Assembly: GCA_009746045.1 (NCBI GenBank)
Contig: RPFO01000089.1
Location: 677,958 to 741,957 of the forward strand
Origin: Mesostigma viride
Lineage: Eukaryota > Streptophyta > Mesostigmatophyceae > Mesostigmatales > Mesostigmataceae
DNA: 64,000 nucleotides
Direction: 5' to 3'
The notes beneath the pieces were generated by a model that saw nothing but the letters and a program-made list of their open reading frames with translations, was not told where the DNA came from and searched no databases. This document shows, one piece after another, positions 32,103 to 43,466 of the stretch (positions within the stretch are counted from its first letter, which is position 1; each line of letters opens with the position of its first letter). The position numbers and the translations under genes were made by a program.

Positions 32103-32495
32103 TCAATCCTTTTTAACCACAGTAATGGATAGGGAACCAAACTCTAAGGTGAGAGGAGTATCTGAGCTAGATGAGGATGCAGCCCGTTTAGGGGGAGAAG
32201 AAGGAGGGGTAGCAAAGACTAGAGATTCCACTGGAGGACGACCATGAGGGATAGAGCGTACATGTAGGCCTAAATCTGATTCACTATGGTCTATAAGGAA
32301 CTGCTGAGCTTCTTCAAAGGTCACAAATTTCTTATACCTAATTACGTTGTATACACGGTTCTGAACTATCTTCCTAGCGTCGGACCAAGAAAGGAAAATG
32401 GCGGACCATTGAGGCGTAATCACTACGTAATATTTGGCTAAGCTATTATCGCTGGAAGAATGGGAAGGAGCAGTAAAAGCACGACGCTGGCTCAT
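32103..32495 (-). CDS. RNase H1 N-terminal/viroplasmin-like (HBD) domain ORF
   Basis: A 130-residue protein starting at an ATG. Residues about 20-68 read AKYYVVITPQWSAIFLSWSD ... YKKFVTFEEAQQFL, the pattern of the hybrid-binding domain found at the N-terminus of eukaryotic RNase H1 (Pfam Cauli_VI): aromatic YYVV start, IFLSW, and a KKF-x4-EAQ-x-FL end. In RNase H1 this module binds RNA/DNA hybrids. The rest is Ser/Pro-rich; no RNase H catalytic part follows. It lies just outside the gypsy 5' LTR on the same strand, so it may be an accessory ORF of an adjacent element copy. Confidence 0.6.
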   Translation of the reverse strand: MSQRRAFTAPSHSSSDNSLAKYYVVITPQWSAIFLSWSDARKIVQNRVYNVIRYKKFVTFEEAQQFLIDHSESDLGLHVRSIPHGRPPVESLVFATPPSSPPKRAASSSSSDTPLTLEFGSLSITVVKKD

Positions 32496-32961
32496 GGTAA
32501 CGCACCTGGTGGCGTCACGCTAGCAGTAGGAGGAGTAGGCGACTTATCTGGTTGATCTGGAGCACCGAAAGCAGCACGAGGGCGGCAATAGTCCAGCGCT
32601 CGTCCTAAAATCAGCGACCAGTCCCTCTGCGGGTGCGGCCGTCTAATAAAACAGCAGCACGAAGGAAAAGGTATAGTCTACCACGACGCTACTCGTCTCA
32701 CTGTTGCCGAACCAAACAATTATCCTCTATCTACGACAGGAAGACAATTATCCTCTATCTACGACAGGAAGAAAACATGCGCAGGAAAACAAAGCGAAGG
32801 AGCTATCTAAGAAAGGGTTTATCCGCTACGAGCAGGTCTAGCATCTAGGCAGATCGTGTCCCGAACCGGGCAGCACTACTCTCCCAGCTTGACGGCGACC
32901 CGCCCATTACCTGTCAAGAAAGTGTCGTCTTCGTATCCCTGGACGCGGAAGGGCCTCTACC
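32496..32961. other. Junction region between opposite gypsy copies
   Basis: No gene. A 28-bp unit containing TTATCCTCTATCTACGACAG is tandemly duplicated at about 32717-32771. The region joins the minus-strand gypsy 5' end to the plus-strand gypsy copy. Confidence 0.45.
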
Positions 32962-34543
32962 TCGTATTGATGATAAATTTAACAAGGTTAAAGGTTCTAC
33001 CTGCTTCACGGTACTGGATTGTGCAGATGGTTTTTGGCAACTGCGTATAGCGCCTGAGGATTGTCATAAAACCGCCTTTGCTACCCCTTTTGGTCATTAT
33101 CAGTTTAGAGTAGCGGCTATGGGACTCTGTAATTCTCCTGCCTCTTTTCAAATGTTGATGAATGAAGTGCTTAGACCTGTTATGGGTAATTCTCACCTTC
33201 CCCAAGTGTCATCTGATTTAAAGGATCCTTCCTTCTCCTCTGTTTCTTTAGCGGAGCACGATCGTTCTTGTGCTCAGGCTTACTTAGATGACATCCTTAT
33301 TTACTCCCCTGATTGTGAAACGCACCTACGTGATTTGAAGAAAGTCTTAGAAATAATGTCTGAAAATTCCTTGTGGGCTCGCCGTGCTAAAGTTCGTTCT
33401 GGTAGGAGTGTACCATTTTTAGGACATGTTCTGTCAGATGCCGGGGTCGCTACCGACCCGGATAAAACTAAGTCAATTCAGGAATGGCCTACCCCTACCG
33501 ACGTTAAAAGTGTTCGTAGTTTCCTAGGGATTGCCTCTTACTATAGGCGTTTTATCCCTCGTTTCGCAACTATAGCAGCCCCTATCAATCATTTATTAAA
33601 GAAAGATATCCCCTTTGTCTGGAGTAGTGAGTGTCAGTCTGCTTTTCAGTGTTTAAAATCCCTACTCCTCTCTCCTCCCGTACTCATCCTACCCGATACT
33701 ACCAAACCCTTTGTGGTAGCTACAGACGCTAGTAAGGTAGCTATAGGGGGCGTCCTTCTCCAGGATCAGGGTCAGGGCTTACAGCCAATTGAGTATATCT
33801 CTAGGACAATGCTCCCTGCGGAGCGTAACTATCCAGTACATCAGCAGGAACTCTTGGCTGTGGCGTATTGTTGCCACGCGTGGCAGCACTTTCTTAAAGG
33901 TGCCCAATTTGATGTTTGCCTGAATGAACCCTGTGAGATCGATCCTTATAGATTAGTTATACAAACGGACCACCGTACCCTTACCCATTTGCTCTCCCAA
34001 CCCAACCTTACCCCTCGTCAAGCGCGCTGGATGGAGTTTTTAGCACAGTTTTCCCCTTTTAAACTTCAGTATGTTAAGGGTGTAGATAACATAGTACCAG
34101 ATGCACTCTCCCGTCGCGCAGATTACTCCTTTTTCGAGGACTTGGATGTTCTCAATACTACTCTAGTTCCTACTACTATGGGTGTAACCCCTTATGGTGA
34201 ACTACCTGATGATGAATCTTATGCCTATCTCTTTCATAGAGCTGTTCGCATGCCTGATCTCCTTTCTCACGTAGGACTCTCTCTCCCGTGTGAGGCCCTT
34301 CCTGTGGTCTCTGTGGGGGGGGAGGGGAAAAATAAAATTTCTATACCGCTTAGCCATATAGCGACTAGGACAGGAAAGTCTTATGATAACATAGTCCCTC
34401 TAGGACCTCCCCTCCTCTTTGGCAAGGCGGTAGGAGACCTCTTTAAACCTGTTCTGGATACCTCTGTAGCGATGCCTACCTCTGATCTTGAACGCCTTAT
34501 TAGTAGATTTACTGCCACTGAGCCGGAAGCTTTAGCTGCCATT
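32962..34543 (+). pseudogene. Second Ty3/gypsy pol copy: RT, RNase H, linker
   Basis: Nearly identical to the minus-strand copy (16494-18165, 14209-13700). It starts at PLPRID in the RT, has a 12-bp insertion there (DDKFNK in place of E), then the intact palm Asp (FTVLDCADGFW), YLDDILIYS, the connection, RNase H (VVATDASKVAIGG, QQELLAVAY, IQTDHRTL), the uninterrupted LQYVKGVDNIVPDALSRRAD and part of the pre-integrase region, ending at EALAAIA. Protease, integrase and LTRs are absent. The frame is open for more than 500 codons, so the copy is recent but truncated at both ends. Confidence 0.9.
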
Positions 34544-34760
34544 GCAGTTCTTGCAAAGGCGTATGTGACAAAGGACCGTCGTCTCGTTCTCTACCTACGA
34601 AAGTTCCTCCGGAACCATTGTTACGTCCTAAACGTCTACCTCCACCTCTACCGGGCCTGATACTACCTAAATTGGTCAGGCCTCCTCTACTCAAACCCCT
34701 AGCGAAAGACGAACGAGACGGAGCTGATCTCAATGCATTCTCGTATGTGTTGCTATAATA
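34544..34760 (-). other. Gly/Arg-rich ORF remnant, split by the LTR element
   Basis: A minus-strand frame reads GLTNLGSIRPGRGGGRRLGR and similar Arg/Gly-rich sequence, as in RNA-binding tails of Gag proteins. It stops at the 5' LTR at 34761. The target would continue at 51456 beyond the LTR element. Family unknown. Confidence 0.35.
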
Positions 34761-35403
34761 GTTAGCATTTTGGGCAACCAATATGCTAAGTGGATGCAGT
34801 TTGGAAAGACCTTTCCAACGCCGTGCTGACCGTCTGAAACAGACAAGGGACGAGAAAGATATCAAGTCCCGAAGTCCTAGCCATCCGTGGCCGACTAGGG
34901 TGCAGTCTTCTGGTGTAGTGGACAGGACACGTGGCAGGCCGTGCCTGCACAGGCTTAGCCTGTCTATCACGTGACTGTGGTCCACGTAGACCAGGAGGAG
35001 CAGCAACCTGTGACTAGTAGGGTACTGGAGCTGGCACAGGGCTGCAAGGATACTAGACCTTGCAGGCCTGTGACAGGTCCTGTACTTCCTAGGTTACAGA
35101 GTCTAGGCAAATCCAGTACGTCCTGGCTCTGCACTGATGCCAGTGGACGTTGTGGATTTGCTTGCACGCCTGCACGTGCCTCGTCATGCCGATGGGAACG
35201 AGGAACAACGCAAAGGATATAGCTTGGTCATGGGGGATGACCAGCTATCTCGGAAAGCACGAACCGTGGGTGCCACCTTGGTCGTGGAAGTGCCCATTGT
35301 GGTCGTGGCCTGGTGAACAGATTTAAGGTTGCTGCCTTGCAACATTGGCTAAGACGCGCTGTGAAAGACCAAGAGCTCACATACGTTGGGAGCTCTTTCT
35401 AAC
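34761..35403 (+). repeat. 5' LTR (643 bp)
   Basis: Begins GTTAGCATTTTGGGCAACC and ends GGGAGCTCTTTCTAAC. It differs from the copy at 50810-51455 by a few substitutions and one small indel, which implies a fairly recent insertion. Short frames in it are repeated in both copies and look like no known protein. Confidence 0.75.
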
Positions 35404-35429
35404 TCGTATTATTGTCTCCTTACTTCTTC

Positions 35430-36614
35430 ATGTCCAACGTGCCGAGGGAACAGGCCATTGAGCCTTCGCAAAGCCAGAGCTCGCAGCCGCAGCTTCGGGT
35501 AGGAGCCCCGGAGCGATCACGACCTTTTCATCCCTACGCTCATCCGAGCACCGCATCAACCTTCGTCCAGGCGGCGTACCTGGCAAGGGGGCTGGCGAAG
35601 AAAGGTTGGGTAGCAGTTTGCGGAACTGCAGCAGGGCCGGCGGCGAGCGACCCCATTGTGATGCAGATTGAGGCTTCGACAGCTCCCGGCGAATTGTCGC
35701 GAGAGGCCGTCGAAAAGTTTGTGTCAATACGGGACGAGCTGTCCTCGACCATTTACGGTCTGGAGGTGGCTCACCAGGGCGGGCACGTGACCGTGTCGCA
35801 GCTGGATTTGGCGCGGGAGGCACTGGGCCAGATCGTGGCCATTGGACTGGGAGCAGCGCGACTGTTCAACCATCAGGTGGCAACGTCTGTGCTGGGCGCG
35901 GGAGTTGAAGTCCCGGACGTGATCAGGCAAGCGCAGGCGCGCGAAGTCGACAACCCCTGGTCGTCGGCAGAGGTGGTTTCACAAACGTGCGAACACCTCG
36001 TGAACATTCTTTTGCAGGAGTCACGGGGCAACGCAGACCGGTGGGTGATAACCACACGACCATTTGGGATTTGGTCAACACTCGACACACCGCGGGCGGC
36101 GGAACCAGACGCACACGATCCAGTGGTCGAGGTCATCACGGGTCGGGAGGTAACGCCAGAAGACTTCCATTACCAATTCGTTGATCAGCCAGAGGGGATC
36201 ATCGAACGTTCATCTCAGCAGATAGATCAAGGCGACGGTACCAGAAGGGTACGCTGCACGACGTCGTGCTGAGCTGCACGTCCCGCAAGAGCCCGAACAC
36301 GACTACGGTGGTCGTGGGGCTTGCAACGACAAGCGGGGTGGTGGAACGCGGTGGGTGAAGAACCTTGAGTGGGATCGCCGAGTGGGAGCGAGCCCCGGAT
36401 CCCAGTGGAGAAATCTGCAGACGGGCGACCCGTTAGCAGAGTGTTTGGACCCTACGCCGACGGGGAGGACGCCGCTGGCAGCGACGAGGAGCGGCCAGAG
36501 ACGCCCATCGCAGCCACTGCTCAAGAGCGAGAGCTGGAGGCAGCGAACCAAGCAGGTGCTGAGTCAGTAGCTGGGACGGTGCCCACGGCATCCCCCAGCG
36601 ACGCCAGTGCTTGA
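35430..36614 (+). pseudogene. Extra ORF between 5' LTR and gag, unrecognised
   Basis: A 280-residue frame (35430-36272) starts 27 bp after the LTR (MSNVPREQAIEPSQ). It is rich in Ala, Gln and Glu with a helical middle (VSIRDELSSTIYGLEVAHQ, LDLAREALGQIVAIGLGAA). After a stop, neighbouring frames continue to 36614 with RVFGPYADGEDAAGSDEER and an acidic Ala/Glu tail, so the original protein was probably longer and is broken by frameshifts near 36240-36370. It precedes the recognisable gag. It may be a divergent matrix part of Gag or an added gene. Confidence 0.45.
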
Positions 36615-36667
36615 GTCAGTTCTTCCTTTTTCCTTCGCCTTTATTGTTGTGTCCCCACTTGTATATA

Positions 36668-37995
36668 ATGCCTCGTGGCAAACCGGGCGACGGCGACAAG
36701 GGCGAGGGGGGCACCGGCTGGGAGAGCCAGGAGCCTGGGAAGGGCAAGGAGGCGCTGGTGGGAGAGGCGATCCCAGCCAGCGACGGCGATGGGGGAAAGC
36801 GACCAGGGAGCAAGAGGCGACACGAAGACTCGGTGGAGGAGGCGCGCAAGGCGCGGGCGCTGGGCATCTGATGCAATAACGGTGGCGAATGGGCAACCTG
36901 CCGTGGAGAAGCGTAAGAGGGACCCCTCCGCTGACGGCAATGGTAAGAGGCCTCATGTGGATGTGCTCTCCCCTGTGCCTGCTGGACCAAGTGGTGCTGT
37001 TGTTGTGACACCCGCTGTGGTGGAGCCAGTGAAGGCGCTGCCAGGGTCGAGACCTCACATGAGTGCTGTCACTGTTATGAATGGACAAAAGCCTCCCCAC
37101 CACTAGCACAGGAAGCTTTGGACAAGTGGCTAGAGGACATGGAGCTTGTTGTGTTCTCCGTGGACCCCACTGTCAACCTAGTGCAAGTGTTTCACTCGTC
37201 CACGTGCAACAGGGACTCGTCAGAGCGTGTCAGGGAGAAGGCTAGGACTGCTGTCAAGGATAAGCTAACCTGGGCACAGTTCCTGGATGGGTTGAGGGAG
37301 GAGTTCTCTGACAAGGTTCTCAACCTCACCAACTACTACAAGCATCAGTATGACACCTTTGAGATAGTGGGCCCTGTGGCAGAGGAATGGGCTAGGCTCA
37401 ACCGTATCAGGGACAAGGGGGCCAAGTATGGCTTCCTGGTCACAGATAGGGCCTTGGCAGACTATTTCCTGGACCGTATGGGTTTGAGTGTGGATGGGAG
37501 GAACGGTGCCCGCATGTTTCTTAACCAGACTGATGGCTCCTTGCGTGCTCTGGAGCTTGTAATCCTCAGCATAAGGAAGCCAGATCCTGCCTGCAAGGCT
37601 ATCCAGTCCCATGGCAGCAATGCCACCTCCGCTGTGCAGGGCCAAGGTGATGTCCCCGGGTACCCAGCCCGTGATGGGGCAAGGCCCAACAAGCGTAAGC
37701 GCTTCAGGCGCCAGAGGCAGGGGCTCAGGGTGGCAAGGGTGCAGGTCCCAAGGAGGGGTTGGGGGCCAGCAAGCTGGTGGTCAGCAGGGTAAGGGTGGCC
37801 AAGGGCAAGGCAAGGGCCAAGCTCAAGGCAACCAGGGCAAGCAGGGTGGGCAGCCTCAGGGAGGCCAGGGGAAGCCTGGCAAGGGTGGGGCTGGGTCTGG
37901 GAAGAAGGGTGGAGCATGTTTGTGTGTGGCAAGGAAGGTCACTGGCGTCGTGAGTGTCCTGACAGGAAGGCCAAGCCTGCTGGGGCAGGGGCCAG
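36668..37995 (+). pseudogene. Copia-type Gag with CCHC zinc knuckle
   Basis: Starts MPRGKPGDGDKGEGG and has an NLS-like KRPGSKRRHED. After stops near 36870 and 37104, a 224-residue frame (37118-37792) gives a helical capsid-like part (WLEDMELVVFSVDPTVNLVQ, LTWAQFLDGLREEFSDKVLN, VAEEWARLNRIRDKGAKYGF). A Gly/Gln-rich linker follows in another frame, then VCGKEGHWRREC near 37925-37960, a CCHC knuckle whose first Cys is brought in only by a 1-nt frame change. The gene is therefore dead. Confidence 0.65.
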
Positions 37996-38366
37996 TCTGG
38001 GCAGCAGTGACTAGCTACATCATCCCCTGTAAATAGTCAATCACCCCTTGGGGAAGGTGTGCTGGATGTACATAAGGACGGGGGTGTGCCCCTTGTGCAG
38101 CACCAAGGGTGTAAAGATGTTGTTCTTCCACTGGATTGCAATAACAATGCTGCAGCTGAATTCCCTATGCCTCATGCAGGTGGTGGGTCTCCAGCAGGTG
38201 CTGGCCTGGAGGGCCAAGGGACCTTGCTGGAAGGGCCTGGAGCGGTCCAGGGTGCAGGGCCTGACTTGGGGCGTCAGGACGGCCTGCAGGGAAGCCCTGG
38301 AACCTCAGGAGTGGATCATGTGTCCCCACACACGGTTCAGACGTCTCGCCAGGTCAGTACTGAAGA

Positions 38367-39560
38367 GTGCTGAGCTATGCTGAGGCTGGCCATAGATTGC
38401 ATCATATGTTTGGGCATTCTGGGCAGGCAGCAATGTTTGCTTGGAAGCTAGGTAGGGAGCCTTTGTGGGAGGCTTGCCAGGCTGCTGCTGAGAACTGTGG
38501 TTGCCAGGAGAATGCTGTTCACCCACCTCAGTCCCATGCTAGGGAGCCTGCTAGGGAGCGTGGCGACATCCAGATGGATATCCAGCATATCAGGGGCTTG
38601 TATATATTGGTGGGGGTGGACAGGTTCAGCAGATACAGGCTGATAGACGTTCTGCCTGGTATGCAGGAGCACCACTTGTTGTTGGGTATGAAGGCCCTGA
38701 TCCCAGGCTTTGGGGTGTGCAAGAGTGTGCAGGCAGACTTGCAGTTTGACTGTTTGCTCAAGCATCAGGACCAGCTGCCTTGTAAGCTGGTAGTAGTCCC
38801 CAGGGAGAGTCATGGGCAGCAAGGGGCTGTAGAGAGATCCATACGTGAAGTGAAGACAGTGGTGCTAGCAGCAGAGTCAGTGCCACTTGTGGCATCTGCC
38901 TTAGAGAGGGCAGCCTGGTGTAAGGGGATAGAAGAGCAGCTGAACCACAGGGTTAACTATTACTTTGATGGTGTGGCTGTCTCTCCCCTGGCCCTGCAGT
39001 ATAGCTTGTGCCTGAGAACGTGGTGCAGGCCAGTCTTAGGAAGGCAGATAGGTTATTTGCCCAGCTGAGACGTAAGGACAAGAACTGGAATGTGCTGAGG
39101 CCTCAGGTGGGGCTGAAGGTCAGGATGTGGAAGGAACCATCTATTCCAGGCAAGCGGGGGAAGTGGCAGGATGGGGTTGTCACTCGTGTGGAGGAAGCTA
39201 ACAGATCTTGCCTGGTGGCTTTGGAAAAGGATCCAAGGCACGTGTACAGGTTGTCCTGGGCTCATGTCAAGGAAAGAAGGCCACATGCAATCTGGCCTGC
39301 AGACGGGCCAGGCCCTCCCAGCTGGGTTGAGGAGCCAGGCCAGAGCCAGGCAGCAGCAGCTAACAATCCTCTGGTGGTGGATGATGGTCTGTCCCTGCTG
39401 GAAGATGACGAGCAGGAGGAGGCTGCTGAAGCAACTGTCACAAGGCCAGAGGGGACGGGGCAGCCACCTAAGGCCCGGGGGCCTCTCATGGCGGACGTCA
39501 TCCGAGCACTCATGCGCAGCAAACATGATCCCAAGGTATCCAAGCTCACGGGGTGGGGGT
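38367..39560 (+). pseudogene. Retrotransposon integrase
   Basis: The 38367-39068 frame has a zinc-binding pre-integrase module (HRLHHMFGHSGQ ... ENCGC), then a DDE core: D in QMDIQHIRGLYILVGVDRFS, D in SVQADLQFD, E in SHGQQGAVERSIREVK. A second frame (39008 on) adds the C-terminal SH3-like part (WNVLRPQVGLKVRMWK, GKWQDGVVTRVEEA), then an acidic linker. The two frames overlap and are out of register. It inserts the element cDNA. It precedes, rather than follows, the protease-like domain. Confidence 0.7.
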
Positions 39561-39652
39561 CGTGCTGGGCAGCTACAATGGAGGTAGATACCAACTCACA
39601 GGTGTCTGTCATCAGGGAAGAGGATGCTGTAGGCTTACAGATGTCCCATCCC
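39561..39652 (+). pseudogene. Aspartic protease, N-terminal half
   Basis: The frame continuing from the integrase linker reads MEVDTNSQVSVIREEDAVGL; VDTNSQVSVI fits the D-T/S-G/N active-site loop of retroviral-type proteases. It is cut at 39653 by the 7.64-kb element and continues at 47291. The active-site third residue is Asn rather than the usual Gly. Confidence 0.5.
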
Positions 39653-39697
39653 CATAGCAATACCCCACCACACTCATCGAAAATGGCTGTGTTTGAG

Positions 39698-41150
39698 CCC
39701 CCCCGGAAAATACCGGTTCCATCAACCTATGTTAACTTTGTTCGTCCGATTTCGGCCGTTTTTTCAATCGACGCACCTGGCACTGCGAGATCCACCCTAC
39801 TTCAGATCTGGACTTAAATGCCTCGGAAGAAAACGGGGGGAAAAACGGTAAAAAGCGGTCAACTGACGTATAGAAACGGAAACGTGACCGGGGGTTACTG
39901 ACTGACAGACCGGGGGTTACAGGGGCGGACACGTGACGGTCACTGCCGGTTACGAGCTGGGCATTACAGTGACCGAGAGTCCGAGACTCGGAGGTCGTCA
40001 TCTCGATTTTTCCCGCGACACCAGAGACGAAAACGACGAAAACACCCATGGCGGTCGAGTATCAGCTAGCGTTTTGAAACTTGCGTCACTGCAGCCGCTC
40101 GAGGTGTCAAAACGAAGCTTACATCACGGTTAATCCATGGAATAATTTTGGAATGATAAGAGCTGTGATTGCGACGAGGGAATTGAACGGGACAAATTGT
40201 TTTTTGCAGCGCACCATTTTTTTCGCGAAAACCAGATTTCTCGGCGGTACGTGTCTAAAAGTCCTGGTTACGAGAGGAGATGAAAATCCCGGCACGATAG
40301 CTCAGATTATGCGTTACAATATCCCCGAAAACGTTAGTGTTTTCGTTTTCTGAGTTTCGCTTTTTATTCTCCGGCATTCGCCTGAATAAATATGGGGTGC
40401 GAAATCCGTCTGTTTCTTGCTTCGTACAATACATGTCTTTGTCGTCAGATAATTAGCTCTTTAGGCTATGCCCGACCTTCCTGTACTGCCCAGCCTGCGG
40501 CAATAAGCCAGCAGGACATATGGCGTGCCCAAGATTCCGCGCAAACGTCGCTAATGGTCTTCCGGATGTGCAGTAAGTGCGGTAAAAGCTGCGAAAATTC
40601 AAATTGCTTATTATGCCTGTAGAAAGCTCTTTGCGACCGTGTTTTCCAATCGAGTTCATTGTTCCTTTGACGCTAGATACAAAAGGCAAAGGGGGTCATC
40701 ATTTTTTATTAGTCGGCAATGCGGTTTCGAGATGTGATGGGTCGGGCAGACGACCTCGCCACGACCCGCTGGGCTCACGCTTCGCATCTCCCGGCAGCCA
40801 TAAAGAAGCGCAGATTAAGCGAGGTGAGCGAGCTAGAGGTCCCAGAGTCGTTGCTAAGGCAAGGCAGCTTCTCAAAGGGTAGAGAGCTGGATTAATAAGA
40901 CTTTCTCAAGGGCATTATGCAGTGGTTATTGCCACCTTGTCCAGATATTTGCCCTTGTCTTTCTGATTTATATACTGTTTCAAAGAGGGAAAGGAGAACG
41001 TTTGCGACGTTGTTTCTCATTCATTACTATGAAGAAAATGCCTTTGCAATTGCTTACAACGAGATGGAAGCTGCCTCATGCAAATTAGCCAGGCAATGCA
41101 AGTGATGCAAGGTGAGGCCATGCATGGCTGATATTGCCTTCATGCGTGAG
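39698..41150 (+). other. Left interior of the 7.64-kb element, one Cys-rich ORF
   Basis: Mostly unassigned. Around 40460-40620 two plus-strand registers give Cys-rich peptides, YCPACGNKPAGHMAC and MCSKCGKSCENSNCLLCL, separated by CAGTAAGTG, which resembles a splice donor. This might be a remnant zinc-binding exon. No longer protein can be traced. Confidence 0.3.
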
Positions 41151-42400
41151 TTGAGCAGGTGGCTGGCTGGGCGTGTGGCTGGCTAGGTGAGCGGGGCGTT
41201 TATGGGGGGTTGCGATGGTGCGGGCATGCGAGGGCAAATGGGCGGCCTCATGCCTGGCTGGTTTGGGTGTTGGGTAGTTAGGTGGTTCGGTAATTGGGTT
41301 GTCGAGTGGTTAGGTGGTTGTGTTGCTGGGTGACTGGTCGGTTGGTTGCTTGGTTGGTTGGTTGGTTGCCCAGGAAGTCTTGTGTAGGAGGCTTAGGCTA
41401 TAGATGCTTCAAGGGATGCCTAGGCGTAGGTGGGTTCAATGGCAGGTGGCTGGCTGAAAGGTGGATGCCTTGGTAAATGGCTGGCCGAGAAGCTGGGAGC
41501 ACAGGCCGCTGGAAAGGGTGGCTGGCTGGCTGGCTGGTCATGGTGGGTGGATGAGTACAAGGGTGGTCGGTCATAGGTAGATGTCCAGGTGGCTGGGTGA
41601 TTGATAGGCTTTGGGGACTGCGAAGTGAGTGGGTTGTTGGATTCGTGAGTGAAACAATGGCACGGTATTGAGGGTGGTGGGTTGGTGGTTGGTTGGTTAG
41701 GGATGCGTGTGGGTGGGTGGGTTGGTGGGTAGGCCATTGGTGGTTGGTGGCTGGTGGATGTGTAGATGACTATGTGGGTGGGTGGGCGAAGGGACGGGTA
41801 GATGGACGGGTGCGCGCACAGATATGGATGCGTGGATGGGTTTATGGTTGGGACCAACTCACCTATCGCGGGTGAAGGGCTGTGCACGTTGGGGGTGAGG
41901 TAGGTGGCTGGCTGGCTGAGAAAATGCATGTGTGGGTGGGTCAGTGGGTATAAGGGTGTGGGGGCAGTGAGTGGTTGAGTGGGTACTAGGTGCGTGGGTG
42001 GGTCAAGGGTGGGCGGCCGCATGGGTGCATATGGGGCCTGCTGGCTGGATGTTTAGGTGGTTGGGTGATTGGGTGGTTGGCTCATTGGATGGGTGAATGC
42101 CTCCTTATTACCTGATTGGTATGTGGGTTGCGCAGGTGCCTTGGTGGGTGGGTGGATGTCCAAGTGGGTTGGTAGGTGGTTGGGTGCCTAGGTGCACGCG
42201 TGGTTATAAAAGGTGGGTTATAAAAGGTGGGTTAGCACGTGCGCAGCTGGCTGGGTGGGTGGGTCACTGGGTGGGTGGACGGGTGGGTGGACGGGTGGGT
42301 GTCTAGGTGTACCGGCACGCCAGTGTGTGAGTAGTTGTGTGGGTGGGTGGCCAGGTGACTGCATGGGTGGGCGACTGCATGGGTGGCTCGGTGCGCACAA
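41150..42400 (+). repeat. G-rich degenerate tandem tract
   Basis: About 1.25 kb made of GGTGGGTGGG, TGGCTGGG, GGTTGG and related units with strong G/C strand asymmetry. Long Pro/Thr/His-rich minus-strand frames here are composition artefacts. The pattern favours G-quadruplex formation on the plus strand. Confidence 0.7.
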
Positions 42401-42457
42401 AGTGTTAGTGATGGAGACATGGGATATCCCAATGCCGTATCATGTGAGCATACGCCC

Positions 42458-42585
42458 GATTTCTGGCCTGCGCTGGTTGTCTCCTTGATAATAATAGTGT
42501 GCTGGTTGTCTCCTTGATATGATTTCTGGCCTGCGCTGGTTGTCTCCTTGATAATAGTAATATATCTGGTTGTCTCCTTGATATA
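42458..42585 (+). repeat. Small tandem repeat of a dispersed motif
   Basis: GCTGGTTGTCTCCTTGATA occurs in four neighbouring units, two of them preceded by TTTCTGGCCTGC. The longer unit recurs once at about 3019-3052, next to other repeats. Confidence 0.65.
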
Positions 42586-43247
42586 AGGCCTGCATGCAAT
42601 CTAAGCTCAATTACTAATCTGAATTGACATACATGATTCCAAGTAGTAGTTAGTGTGAGTCGCGAGTTACACTCCTGTGTCAAAGATGCTAACTAATACT
42701 GCTACCACCCATAACATCATTAAATCGGAATAGCCAATGTCCATGAACAAAAAATAAATGAATAAATATAAATGAATCGAGTGGACACGTGTGTAGTACT
42801 CCTACACACAGATCTCGAGTGATTTATCTAGTACCAAATCCGACAGGCTTGCATCACTCCCCGGAAAGGAGAACTTTTGCGGATGACTGTAGGTGTAAGT
42901 TGGCGATGCCATGGTAACCGGAGACGTCCGTCCTATAGTCAGCGAAAGTTGGTGCGAGAGGTCCCCAGTTCGATTACGGTCGGATTCACTTGCAGATCGC
43001 GTTTTTCCGCGTTTTCCGCGGCCCGGCCCTGAACGCAAACGGTTTTCACCTTTGCGGAGTGCCTGATCAGAATAAATGAATGTCCAGGCATAGTTGTCTC
43101 ACTTCATGAATGAACGGCGATATTTTCCAAATTTAATTTTTTAATTTTAATATCAATGACACGGCATATTTTGAAAGCCAACATGAATTGAGAATGAACG
43201 GTTGTACCAATGCATGGTAATGCTAGCTGTCCGCTACTCAACTACTA
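42586..43247. other. No gene; possible tRNA-derived sequence
   Basis: A minus-strand frame around 42802-43038 reads DRNRTGDLSH, a peptide often produced when a frame crosses a tRNA-like T arm, and the plus strand has CCAGTTCGATTAC near 42964. No full tRNA folds. The rest is AT-rich and unassigned. Confidence 0.3.
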
Positions 43248-43466
43248 ATGGCCAACCATGACGGTTTTACAAATGGTGATGTTAGACGCCGCAAGGCCCG
43301 CACCTTCAAAGAACAGCTAGTAGAGGACATGGGGGGCCTAGGCCTCTCCGTGATTTGGAAGAAGATGATGGACAAGGCCAAGTGGGCCCAGGTCATAGAG
43401 GATAACGAGCCCCCCCCAGTGGGGAAGCGCCCGCGTGTGCAATCTCGTGGGAGGCACGCCAGATAG
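43248..43466 (+). pseudogene. Possible LINE ORF2 C-terminal remnant
   Basis: A 72-residue frame reads ARTFKEQLVEDMGGLGLSVI followed by WKKMMDKAKWAQVIED. The pattern of an amphipathic stretch, a short helix and DKAKW resembles the C-terminal tail of some non-LTR retrotransposon polymerases, where D/R-x-x-W is common. Downstream (43500-43860) are GTAGATAGA and CCATCCATCC repeats and a TTAA microsatellite, in two similar blocks about 260 bp apart, as in a 3' untranslated tail. The assignment is tentative. Confidence 0.3.

Noticed and set aside
41420-42022. 200-residue Pro/Thr/His-rich minus-strand frame
   Set aside because: It is the complement of the G-rich tandem tract and has no domain.
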